From Chrysaora quinquecirrha (taxonomy: Eukaryota; Cnidaria; Scyphozoa; Semaeostomeae; Pelagiidae), in NCBI GenBank assembly GCA_014526335.1, contig JACTAT010000002.1, positions 1,526,752-1,590,751 of the forward strand: DNA of 64,000 bases. The letters are read 5' to 3'. The notes under the pieces were generated by a model. It had not been told where the DNA came from. It made no database searches and saw only the letters and a program-made list of their open reading frames with translations. Below, piece by piece: positions 55,614 to 64,000 of the stretch (position 1 is its first letter; each line of letters starts with the position of its first letter). Made by a program: the position numbers and the translations under genes.

Positions 55614-55624
55614 AGCGATCTCGG

Positions 55625-55648
<24 letters not shown>
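55583..55648 (-). repeat. double poly(A) tract downstream of the RT gene
   Basis: On the plus strand T30, then GAGCGATCTCGG, then T24. On the RT gene's strand this is two poly(A) runs 120-190 bases after its stop codon, as at the 3' end of a retrotransposed copy. Confidence 0.7.
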
Positions 55649-55655
<7 letters not shown>

Positions 55656-55771
55656 CTTTCGAATTTTGGTAAATCTTTACAAAAGATATGCAATAAACTC
55701 GCTATTTACAGAACCAACATACAAGGTAAAAATAAAAGAATATAATCAACTAAATCATCCCAACTCATCAA

Positions 55772-58054
55772 CTAAAAGCGTTCCATATTATGGCTGAATA
55801 GTTGCAGCACTGTTGGCCAGCAGAATGTCTCCAATCTCTCCAACTGGGATGGCAAATTTACGGAACGAGATCCTCTTATGCACATGACAGTTGATCTCAG
55901 CAGACTGAAACAAATTTTTCTTTTCACCCAAGCCGAAGTTTCACCAAAAGATAGCTTATGTTTTTCAGATATTATCTCTGACAGTCTGATATAGAACCGC
56001 CGAGTTTCTCTGCTCATGCCACCATTAGTAGTGAATACAAGTGGTGTGAAACTGCCATTTTCATTATTCAAAATGCGCTCGTTATATTTCCGTTTCTTTG
56101 ATGACTCCATTGATTTCATCGTTGTGCTAAGAGACTGACAACGGTAGCTTGGAGCGAAGGGATAAAACACCCTTACATCCAAAAATGCTCTTTGCATTCG
56201 TTGCCAGAAACCGCGCACGCAGATATCCGCTCGCAGCTCATCGTTACCATTTGGTGAAGGTTGAAGGACAGGCTCCTTACTGACATCTTTGCAGACAGAA
56301 GATAGTAGATCTGCTGTGACATTGACGAGATCATTATGCCTCAAAGATACAAAGCCACCAACTTTGCAACATAACGCATGATCAACGCTGAATTTGCTGT
56401 GACAAACACACTCATCAGGGAGCCTTTGTAGCTGCCAGCCATAACGTAGGTAGATGGCATCGAAAAATTCTCTTTTGGTGACATTGAATTCTTCCGACTT
56501 AAGAGGCAGTGAGGAGAGCCATAGTGAGGCTCCATCGGATTGGGCGATTTCATTGGCTTTCAATTGCTGAGGTGACATAGCAGTACGCAGGTTGGCTAAT
56601 AAGTTGCGATGATACTCTTGCTTTGTAAATTGTGCTAATTGAATTTCTGAATCAACAATCATATCTGGGTTAGACCTATTTTGACTAACGATCTTGTTCA
56701 CTAGAGTGAGCGTAGACTTACGCGAGGTGTTATACTCAATGTCAGACATTTTGGTGATGATCGGAATACCAAGTCCACCTAATTTCACCGGCAGCGATAA
56801 AAGCTCACGCTCCTCGTCACTGCATGAGCGGTTTTCACATAGAGCTGGAATAAGTCGATTTCTAATTACGTTTTCAACTGGTTGAAGGTCGTTGCTGATG
56901 TTTGGGATAGTCCGTAAAACATAGTTAAACTTATGACGATATCCAGCAGTAAAAGCACAGTACGCAGCTTGCGGGTGAAATTTAGCAATTTCTGCTAAAA
57001 CGAGAAGCTCCTTGACCCATACGGCAACTTTTGATTCAACATAGGAATGCCTGAAACCAATATTCCCGATCGCAGCACCTAAATGTCTTTTGCCGTCAGC
57101 AGTAATATTGATTCCAGTGTCATTGAAAATTAACTTTGCGAGCTCTAGCTTATCATGTTTTGTTATTAACCAAGATTTGCTTGCCTTGGGGAAATAACCT
57201 GTTTTGGGACCAAATTTGACAAGCCCTTGCCACCATTGTAAGAGACCCTTAAGTTTACCAGCTGAAACGAGATCATCAGCATAAGCAGCATGTGTTGTTT
57301 CCGTTGTTGAAATAGATGTAAGAAGAGGGACTGATCCTAGAGCATAAACGGGCATAGCTGCAGGGTCTCCCTGAGTAGTACCTTCTTGAGATGAGATCTC
57401 GATGCCTCCAGTGACGAACAATCTTGCTTCATGGTTATAAGAGTTGATGACATAAGTAGCAATGATCGGACAGATGATGCGGATATTATGAAGTATAACC
57501 TTTCTGTTAATACGGTTAAATGCATTGTCAGCATCAACAAGAAGTACAGCATCACATTCACTGTCACCAAAAATGTCAAACATTGCATGAACTACTGCTT
57601 CACATCCCCCACGTTGACCTGCGCACAACTGTAAGTCTCCAGCACTTTCAATAATCTCATCGCGAAATGTTTTCATAACAGCACGACCCATGATGCGACG
57701 TAAAACCTCGCCTACACCAATTGGCCTCAGACCAGGATTCTTGTCCAAAGGAATCAATTTCGAAGCTAAGAAGGCTTCTAGAGATCCATCAATACCACAA
57801 TATCGCGTTGAACACAATTTCCTGGTCATGGCAGCAATTGACTCGCATAAATTTGCACTATGGATCCCGAAAGATGAAGATGTTAAGATGCGACGCCACC
57901 CATCAGAATCAAGATTTGAAGGACCAGACGCACCTTTAACCTCCCTTGCCATTTTTCGGATCAAAGAGCCATCAATATCCTCATACGCATACGGACCAAA
58001 TAGAGGCTCGGGACCTTCGAGTAAAAGATCTGTAAAGGTAGTTGACTGATTCAT
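55772..58054 (-). CDS. reverse transcriptase with C-terminal restriction-like endonuclease region
   Basis: One uninterrupted frame of 760 residues. RT motifs in order: LDKNPGLRPIGVGEVLRRIM, motif A AVLLVDADNAFNRIN, motif B SQEGTTQGDPAAMPVYAL, catalytic AAYADDLVSAG, motif D GPKTGYFPKASKSWLI, and RHLGAAIG. The C-terminus has a Cys/His cluster (CVCHSKFSVDHALCC, RHNDLVN) followed by ELRADICVRG and RAFLDVRVFYPF. This matches the layout of the zinc knuckle plus PD-(D/E)XK endonuclease of R2-type LINEs. No AP endonuclease or RNase H is seen. The RT ATG directly follows a TAA in its own frame (TAAATG) and overlaps the end of the THAP frame. It may be a LINE inserted into the transposon, or cargo. Confidence 0.85.
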   Translation of the reverse strand: MNQSTTFTDLLLEGPEPLFGPYAYEDIDGSLIRKMAREVKGASGPSNLDSDGWRRILTSSSFGIHSANLCESIAAMTRKLCSTRYCGIDGSLEAFLASKLIPLDKNPGLRPIGVGEVLRRIMGRAVMKTFRDEIIESAGDLQLCAGQRGGCEAVVHAMFDIFGDSECDAVLLVDADNAFNRINRKVILHNIRIICPIIATYVINSYNHEARLFVTGGIEISSQEGTTQGDPAAMPVYALGSVPLLTSISTTETTHAAYADDLVSAGKLKGLLQWWQGLVKFGPKTGYFPKASKSWLITKHDKLELAKLIFNDTGINITADGKRHLGAAIGNIGFRHSYVESKVAVWVKELLVLAEIAKFHPQAAYCAFTAGYRHKFNYVLRTIPNISNDLQPVENVIRNRLIPALCENRSCSDEERELLSLPVKLGGLGIPIITKMSDIEYNTSRKSTLTLVNKIVSQNRSNPDMIVDSEIQLAQFTKQEYHRNLLANLRTAMSPQQLKANEIAQSDGASLWLSSLPLKSEEFNVTKREFFDAIYLRYGWQLQRLPDECVCHSKFSVDHALCCKVGGFVSLRHNDLVNVTADLLSSVCKDVSKEPVLQPSPNGNDELRADICVRGFWQRMQRAFLDVRVFYPFAPSYRCQSLSTTMKSMESSKKRKYNERILNNENGSFTPLVFTTNGGMSRETRRFYIRLSEIISEKHKLSFGETSAWVKRKICFSLLRSTVMCIRGSRSVNLPSQLERLETFCWPTVLQLFSHNMERF

Positions 58055-59340
58055 TTACAATCTGAGTGATAATATAATGACAGGAAACAAGTGAAAATTC
58101 AGTGTTACTTTCTTTTTTTAGAGCATGATGGCAGCTGTTCATCTGTAATGTTGTACCATGCTTTGCTTTTGAGCTAACTTTGAGGTGCTGAATGCATGAT
58201 ACACATTTGGCATCTGGTGACAAGATAAGGCATTTCATATTTCTCCAGTACTCTTTGCAAGGATAAGGACTCGAAGTCTCGTCATGTGACACTGGGTCAG
58301 TATGCAATGGAATTATATGATTCACCAAATGGCTTGAAAGTTCTATGGGTTGAATACCTTCACAGAGGGGGTAACTTTCAAGATCCATCACCAAATTCGC
58401 AATGAATATATTCCTCAATGAACGAGCATTCTTTGAGTAGATTGGATGCTGCTCTGGTAAAAACCAACCATATACTGCAACATAGTACTGCAACTCACTG
58501 TCAACAGTTATCTCAAACCGTGGAATCAATGATGATGACTCTATTTTCTTCAACATAATCCGGTCATCGTAGAAGGTTATTGACCATGCTTGTAAGGATT
58601 TTAGACCCAAAAGCCTCATCTTCAAATCATTGAAATCCTTATAGCAATAATTCTTCGTTTCTACCTTTTTATCTTGCACAATCTTCCTTGGTTGTCTTGG
58701 CTTTGGTTTTTCAGTTGCATGGCTTTTCTGTGGCATATTAAGAGTTGGAAGCCTTCCAAATATTGGAAATCTTTTTGTCATCTTTGGACCAACATCTGAA
58801 ATAATTGAATTAAAATTCCAATTAGTTACTTTGAAGATTCTGCCTTTTCCCTGATAAAATTATATGCTTGGGAGATCTAACCCAATATGAATTTCATAAT
58901 GAAATTTTATATTTCCTTACACAAGGTTATCCCTTCTCGCTCGCTCAGCTGTTATATCTTCCATTTGCAGCCCCAAAAAGAGGCCTAAACATGCATGGAA
59001 ATGACATTACACTCGTTTTTTATCGCCATGTATGCGAGATGGCTTTGGTTGGCCAATGGCCCATTTTCTGCAAAAAATCTACAAATCTTAGGCTAGCTGC
59101 TAACTTACGTGTTTCAATGTCATCAGGATGAAAGTGTTTCTCACATGTATGAACAGAATCTTCTGCGATTTGTCGCCGAAAGTCTTTATCCATTTCACGA
59201 TTCTTCTTTAATTCGTTTAACCAAGCAGCACGCCATTCTTGGTACGGGGCCGTTTTCCGATTTGGCAACTTGAAAATTCCAATTCCCTTCTCTCTACGCG
59301 ATGTTCCGCAGTTACAAACCGAACAGTTATCTCCAGGCAT
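57981..59340 (-). CDS. THAP-domain protein of the 5.8-kb element (probably truncated)
   Basis: Exons 59340-59109 and 58795-57981 join in phase (HPDDIET to HVGPKMTKR), giving 348 residues. The THAP zinc finger is clear: CSVCNCGTSRREKGIGIFKL, YQEWRAAWLNEL, and HTCEKHFHPDD. FGRLPTLNMPQKSHATE and a folded domain (SITFYDDRIMLKKIES, VAVYGWFLPEQHPIYSKN) follow, then CVSC. In P-like transposases from cnidarians, as I remember them, a coiled coil and the catalytic core come after this point. Here the sense seems to end near 58150, and the last ~50 residues overlap the RT start out of frame. Hence it may bind element ends without cutting them. Confidence 0.72.
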
Positions 59341-59536
59341 GTCCAAAGAGTAATCTAATTGAACTTTTTCACTATTTCCACTTCTAATGAACTCTGTTTT
59401 CTGCTAAAAACGAACAACTTGTAGCCACAAAAATGATTTTCATGTCGTAATGCGCGGTGTGTTTTGTTTTGAAGCCTTGGCTTGTGCACGGTAAAGGTCA
59501 CGTGACGCGCCGAAAAGGCGAACAAAGAGTTCCTCT

Positions 59537-59587
59537 TTTGAAGTTTGCCGCGTTTCCTAACCAGTGTTTCTCTCTATTAACTATGGT
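59537..59587 (-). repeat. right inverted end of the 5.8-kb element
   Basis: 51 bases, an exact inverse match to 53783-53833. It is followed by TATACAG host sequence. Confidence 0.9.
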
Positions 59588-59690
59588 TATACAGACTTCC
59601 TACAGACTAGACTTCCTACATACTTAGCTACACACAGCGTCGGGCCATGTATTAGGAAAGTGGCAACTGTTTTTATAAGGGCTGGGTCTC

Positions 59691-59738
59691 ACCATAGTCA
59701 ATAGAATAAACAGTGTTTACTATTCTATTGACTACGGT
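59691..59738. repeat. 48-bp palindrome similar to the 5.8-kb element's ends
   Basis: ACCATAGTCAATAGAATAAA and its inverse TATTCTATTGACTACGGT meet almost directly (one substitution and a 2-base gap). The arm resembles the start of the nearby transposon end (ACCATAGTTAATAGAGAGAA). Confidence 0.7.
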
Positions 59739-61894
59739 TTCACACTATGGAGATTTTCGCGTTGGGGAAGCAGGATAAAGTTGCGACCATGAGAAGAACA
59801 TCGATGGGTAAGATTTTCACGTGCATTGGAGTAGGGTGAACATGGACATGCATGAATATCCTGCAAATGTGTCCTTACCTTTTCCATCAGAAAATGAGTT
59901 TTTAGTGTTTGACTTCACAGAACCATTTCTTGTTTCCTTTTTGTCACGTCACCTGATAGAAAACAAAGTTTTAAGAGCGTTACATGTGTGAGGAAAGAAA
60001 ATTTGTGATCATCAATGGGCAAATCACTCGTAAAAGGTGTATGTGGTTATCAATCTAATCAATTTTGTGATTAAGCTATGATTATTGATAATGTAGTGAT
60101 TGACTGCCATAGACGACGAAAGAAAAAGAATTTTGTATGCTAACAATCCCCAGTGTTGACTTTAGTTCTAGCAATCCTAAAAGGGCCTTTTCTTAGCCAG
60201 CTCCGATAAGTTTTTTATCAATTCAAAGCGTACGAAATTTATCGCGTGATGCTGCTATATTTTGCTTCACTTATAAGCCCATAACCGACTTACATAGTAA
60301 TCTATGACATTTAAGTTGATGAGTTCAAGGAGGAAACAAACAGACGTACGACGTGGTGAAAGGATGAAACTTGAATCCCTTGGTCTCGTGAATTAGTTCG
60401 CAACCTGACTGACTTGAGCATTTTAACGCTCTAAAATCATCATATGCAGATATAGTAGGATATGATATCATAAGAAATAAAAAATTAGAAATAAAAACTG
60501 CATGAAAGAACAATCATTGTCTACTGTTAGCAAAGCATTCGCATTGATAGGACCACAGACAATAACACAAAACACCGAGAAAAAAAAACAGCCTAATTTC
60601 CACACGAGGACGTCCTATCAAGTTCCCATCCTCTACCATATACAGTACCAACCTTCATCCTTTGAATTTTTTGTATCAGCTGTCATTATCCCAAAGTAAT
60701 GATAAATTGGCTTGGTTTATTCTCTCAGTCAGTGCGATACACAATTTTGGTGAAAAACAATATCAGAAATGAAACGCGCATAGAGAGAGCTTTAATCAAA
60801 CACAAACCATCATTCAAAAGATGAAATTTGATCCATGGAGACCTCACAGCACTTTAAGAAACCCATGCTGAGATCATGGCACTGCAACTTCCGTTATTGC
60901 CCTTCACTTGTCCTCTGACACTTGGAGAAAACGTGGAGAAAAGGCGGGAATGCCCAAAAAACCAGGGGGAAAGTAGGAAACTTGTAGAGAACTACGAACC
61001 AAAGACCCTTTTCAATGAACGACCTTGGGGGGACAGAGTTGAGGGTCTAAAAGTTACAGGCAAACAAAAACTGGCTGAAGATCAACTAACAATAAATCAA
61101 CCAATAATAAATAATGTTGATGATGGTGATAAAAGATCAGCTACCCTGAATCAAACTAATCAGTAAGTCAATCAGCTTGAAAATCAAAATCAATTTCAAT
61201 TTCAATTTTATCCATAATGACATTACTACACAAACTGCAGTGTCGTCATACAGAGTTAACTAAATTAACAGTAACAGTAAAAACATTAAACCAAGTAGAG
61301 AAAATTATTAAGAACTGAAATCCCTGGCTCAAGGCTCAGTCAGTCAATAAAGTGATACACGAATCAAGTACTGGTTGACTAGGCAGAAAATCAGATTACT
61401 AAATCATGCAATCAATAACTTGATCTGATCAGCTGATTGCCTCATCTCGATTAAGAACCAAACTTGCTACTATTGTTCTGTTCGAGGCTCTGCTCAATAA
61501 CTTCAACAATTAAAAAGGCAAAATCTAGTCCTCAAGCCAATCAAGTCGATCGATAACCGAACAAGACTTGCAGCATCAAACCAATCAAACTACTAGTTGT
61601 TCACATAGATTCAGGAAACTTGAATAGCAATGCGAGAGTTGTGTAGTACGATTTATTCAGTTCATGAACGGCGTTTAAGACAACCACAAAGCTAGCATAG
61701 CAAGCATACTTTACTGCTGCCGCACATGGGTCAGAGGTTCTGGGAACTATACACCTGATGTGCTTGACTTCGACCGACCTGCAGCTGTGTCCCAGACTGA
61801 TATCCGTCCTCGGGAGGATTACGGGAGGATAGACAGACAGCTGAATTGGTTGACTACGGAATAGGTTTGTCCTTCTGGGCTTATGGAAAGGTGG

Positions 61895-61975
61895 AAAGTA
61901 GCTCCTACGTGATTCGAACCGGCGACCGAGCCAACGACCTGTCGATAACGCCTTGATCACTCGGTCATTCGGATT
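61895..61975 (-). repeat. tRNA-Ser/Leu-like pseudo-tRNA or SINE head
   Basis: The minus strand reads GACCGAGTGATCAAGGCGTT, a spacer and stem-like GTCGTTGGCTCGGTC, then the B box CCGGTTCGAATCACGTAGG. It looks like a class II tRNA with a degraded acceptor stem. A working tRNA is unlikely. Confidence 0.45.
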
Positions 61976-62169
61976 AGAGCGAGGGGCAATTCACTCCTGA
62001 TATCTCGTACACCCTCAGTTAGAATATATTTTGTTTTGGTAGGACTCTGTAAGAATCCTTTTGTTTTAATTAGAATCTCGTACCCTTTTTCGACGAGTGA
62101 AATGCTGGTGCCCCAAGGATTAGAGAAGGGGTCATTGGGCATGATGGTTTTCGCTTATTCGACATATTG

Positions 62170-62320
62170 AGAGCGGTTTTACAGTTTTTAACCTTCAAAA
62201 AGTACGGTTTAACGGTTTTTCAATCTGCGATTTCGGTGCGGTTTTACGGTTTTAACAAGACACATGTACGCTTGTATGGTTTCTGGCTAAAAAATTGTGG
62301 TTTTACGGTTTTTTGACCCC
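62170..62320 (+). repeat. CGGTTTTACGG-type degenerate repeat
   Basis: The motif CGGTTTTACGGTTTT or a close variant occurs about five times (AGCGGTTTTACAGTTTT, TACGGTTTAACGGTTTTT, GCGGTTTTACGGTTTTAAC, GTGGTTTTACGGTTTTTTGAC). Noncoding. Confidence 0.6.
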
Positions 62321-63572
62321 CCTATGACCCCCCCCATTAGAGGACGCGACGCATTGTCGTTGTCGCATTCGTTGTTTCCTGGTTTCCCGTATTATGTAGT
62401 TGACTTGATCTTGACCTGCTCCAGCTCCTGCAAGTTGTTGCCTAACTAGACTACTTACTCGCCCTCAACGAGATGATACATTTGAAAGTTAAATAAATAC
62501 GTATAGACATAGTCATGGTATATAAATAAAGAGAAGTAAACAGTAAGTAAGAAAGTAAAATATATGGATATGAATGAAGAATATCAATTTTCCGTCTATC
62601 CTTTCAACAGTCAGGTTTATAGGACTGTTGCAGACATTCAAGGTGAAGAAGCAAACGACATTAGAAATTTACCAGTCTGCTGAATATGAAGTGGCTGTTG
62701 CTCATCTTCATTGCTCAAAGATCTTGAGTGTAAAACGAACTTCAGACCTTTCAAATCAAGCGACATTTTCAACAAATATTGCCTTCAGCAATTCAGACAT
62801 GTTGATTATACCTGCCATATGTATAAGAGAAAGAAAGGACATTGTGGGATTTGATAAAGTACAATGATGTCATTAGAAATTAAAAATAATAATCACAATT
62901 GACTAATTATTCTCAGGCTATGCATCACTGGAGATAAGACCAATGTTAATTATTAACAGCACAAAGGGTGGCAGTTTGGCTTTTTTCTTTTGAAGGCTGC
63001 AGGTTATGGTTATGATAACTTTTCCTATTTTTGAATTTTTGCACCTTCGATGAAATGAAAAATTTACATGGCACACCCACCTATGTGAGTTACTAATGTT
63101 TTCTGCATTTGTTTTGTTCACAGCATTCAGGTCAATCAATCAGCCCTTCCCCTTGCAATGATGTGGTGGGACTGGGACGTGTGAGGTAGTATACTCAGAC
63201 ACCACGTCCCAGCTATCTTCTCCGTTGCTTTCCTCTAGATTTTGTGCCTTCATTCCTTCAAAAACATTTAAATGACCAAGAAATTCATTGCTTTCTTTTC
63301 AATTCAATGACCAAGAAAATAAAACTTTCCCTTCCTCCCTTTTGTTTGTTTACTTGTTGTCATCCATTCTCCAATGCCCCCAAAACAAAAACATTATCAA
63401 CAACGTCATGTGTGACGTTTCTTGTCATGTGATAGTAATCTAACCAATCAAGTTACGATGCGCACGCACAACCATGCAACCTACACACCACGCCGATCTT
63501 CTTCCTTTCTGTCGTTGCTGCGAGTGAAGTTGAACAAATTTTGAAGTTTGAGAATAAAATCTTCGTAAAGTC

Positions 63573-63707
63573 ATGGCTGCATCGAGCCCTGTAATCGATG
63601 GCAAGAAAATTTCAGATTTTAAGGTCGTTGACCTGCGATGTGAGTTAGAAAAGCGTGGCCAGGATACCAGAGGGCTGAAAGTTGAGCTTGTCAAGAGACT
63701 TGCAAAG
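63573..63707 (+). CDS. SAFB: SAP-domain protein, first coding exon (SAFB-like)
   Basis: ATG at 63573 opens 45 residues ending in phase at a GTGAGG donor: a Ser/Ala start, then KISDFKVVDLRCELEKRGQD and LKVELVKRLAK. That is a SAP domain, a helix-extended-helix module binding AT-rich scaffold DNA, at the N-terminus as in SAFB/SLTM proteins. ISDFKVVDLRCELEKR is close to the SAFB start. The rest of the gene, including the RNA-recognition motif that would confirm SAFB, lies beyond the window. Another SAP protein cannot be excluded. Confidence 0.65.
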
Positions 63708-64000
63708 GTGAGGGTGGAGGACGGCCTATCTCTGGCCTTTCGCTAGCACAACGAAAAAGGTTTTTCTGTCCATAACTGTTGGAAGCCTGTGTAAGGTTCG
63801 GTCATTTATCCTTAAAGTTCGGACATTTTCTTATCAATGTATATGAAAAATAAAGAATTGAACCTAGGCTAAAAAGACTGAATGAAAATGCAACAGGCCT
63901 GGCCGGGAATGCAACAAAATGCAAATGGCGTGATCAGTTGTTTTATTAACGACACGTTGACCAGAAGAATAACAGCATTGAGAAATCCTATTTGACTTTC
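63708..64000 (+). other. start of first intron of the SAP-domain gene
   Basis: Begins GTGAGGGTGG at the donor after exon 1. No acceptor with a matching exon is seen before the window ends, and no repeat is recognised. Confidence 0.5.

Larger units (their letters stand above)
53783..59587. mobile_element. P/THAP-like DNA transposon carrying a reverse transcriptase, 5.8 kb
   Basis: Perfect 51-bp inverted ends (53783-53833 and 59537-59587) starting ACCATAGTTAATAGAGAGAA. TAT flanks both sides (53780-53782 and 59588-59590), a possible 3-bp target duplication. It holds a C2H2 gene on the plus strand, and on the minus strand a THAP gene followed by an RT gene. GTCACGTGAC stands once near each end (53874-53883 and 59497-59506). 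The THAP and C2H2 proteins resemble pairs from P-element-like transposons of cnidarians, from memory. I find no RNase H-like transposase core. Confidence 0.8.
59588..63572. other. intergenic: transposon island to SAP-domain gene
   Basis: About 4 kb with no recognisable gene. Contents: a 48-bp palindrome (59691-59738); a possible short exon at 59749-59810 (MEIFALGKQDKVATMRR, then a GTAAGA donor) of very low confidence; CAATCAA-rich sequence at 61120-61600; a tRNA-like segment at 61895-61975; a CGGTTTTACGG-rich stretch at 62170-62320; and the 5' untranslated region of the next gene near 63500. Open frames at 60876-61166 and 62574-62867 match nothing I know. Confidence 0.5.

Noticed and set aside
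55772..58054. RT as a bacterial retron, group II intron or telomerase-type enzyme
   Set aside because: Motifs (YADD, the Cys/His cluster, the RLE-like tail) fit eukaryotic R2-group LINEs, and all the surroundings are eukaryotic.
59878..59953. Minus-strand exon with good splice sites (TCTATCAG and GTAAGG)
   Set aside because: All three frames stop within it; at most an untranslated exon.
60876..61166. 96-residue open frame
   Set aside because: Low-complexity composition, no family resemblance, no convincing context.
61895..61975. Functional tRNA gene
   Set aside because: A B box is present but the acceptor stem and anticodon loop do not form a standard cloverleaf.
62574..62867. 97-residue open frame
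   Set aside because: No recognisable domain and no splice context; likely chance.

Overview
This is a stretch of animal nuclear genome, probably from an early-branching invertebrate, with a cnidarian as my best guess. Genes have many short exons with GT-AG introns of a few hundred bases. The DNA is AT-rich, and the genes are full of DIRS, CR1-like, ISL2EU and P/THAP-type transposons of kinds common in cnidarians. Nothing looks prokaryotic. The species call is inference.

Host gene layout: (1) 170-18006, plus strand, the last 22 coding exons of the ubiquitin-activating enzyme UBA1; the first ~300 residues lie left of the window. (2) 18945-28518, plus, NFXL1, a zinc-finger protein with a C-terminal membrane anchor, in about 21 exons. 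(3) 29788-39318, minus, a FAM47E-like gene in at least 14 exons, convergent with NFXL1. (4) 40383-48717, minus, a complete 9-exon SLC6 sodium-coupled transporter of 667 residues. (5) 63573 onward, plus, the first coding exon of a SAP-domain protein resembling SAFB. UBA1 and NFXL1 each read correctly except for single missing bases, all in short homopolymers (17180s; ~19000 and ~24780). I think consensus errors are likelier than dead genes.

Mobile DNA: one UBA1 intron holds a nearly complete DIRS1-type tyrosine-recombinase retrotransposon (7397-12445) with terminal repeats and a full internal complementary region. The next UBA1 intron holds a fold-back element (12889-14759) with ~430-bp inverted arms around a HECT-like reading frame. 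A CR1-like LINE (about 34860-38906) lies in a FAM47E intron. A transposon island fills 50081-59587. Its first part is an ISL2EU element (3.7 kb, AT target duplication) with an intact THAP-DDE transposase and a SWIM+YqaJ nuclease gene. This abuts a 5.8-kb element (53783-59587, 51-bp inverted ends) coding for a C2H2 protein, a THAP protein without a visible transposase core, and a 760-residue reverse transcriptase with a C-terminal restriction-like endonuclease region. This THAP + C2H2 + RT combination inside DNA-transposon ends is the most unusual thing in the window.

Smaller repeats include a five-copy ~200-bp family, a three-copy tRNA-like SINE family, CCTGGCCA-ended MITEs, minisatellites, and a 48-bp palindrome resembling two fused ends of the 5.8-kb element. 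Apart from the shared use of ubiquitin by UBA1 and a HECT fragment, I see no functional link between neighbouring host genes.
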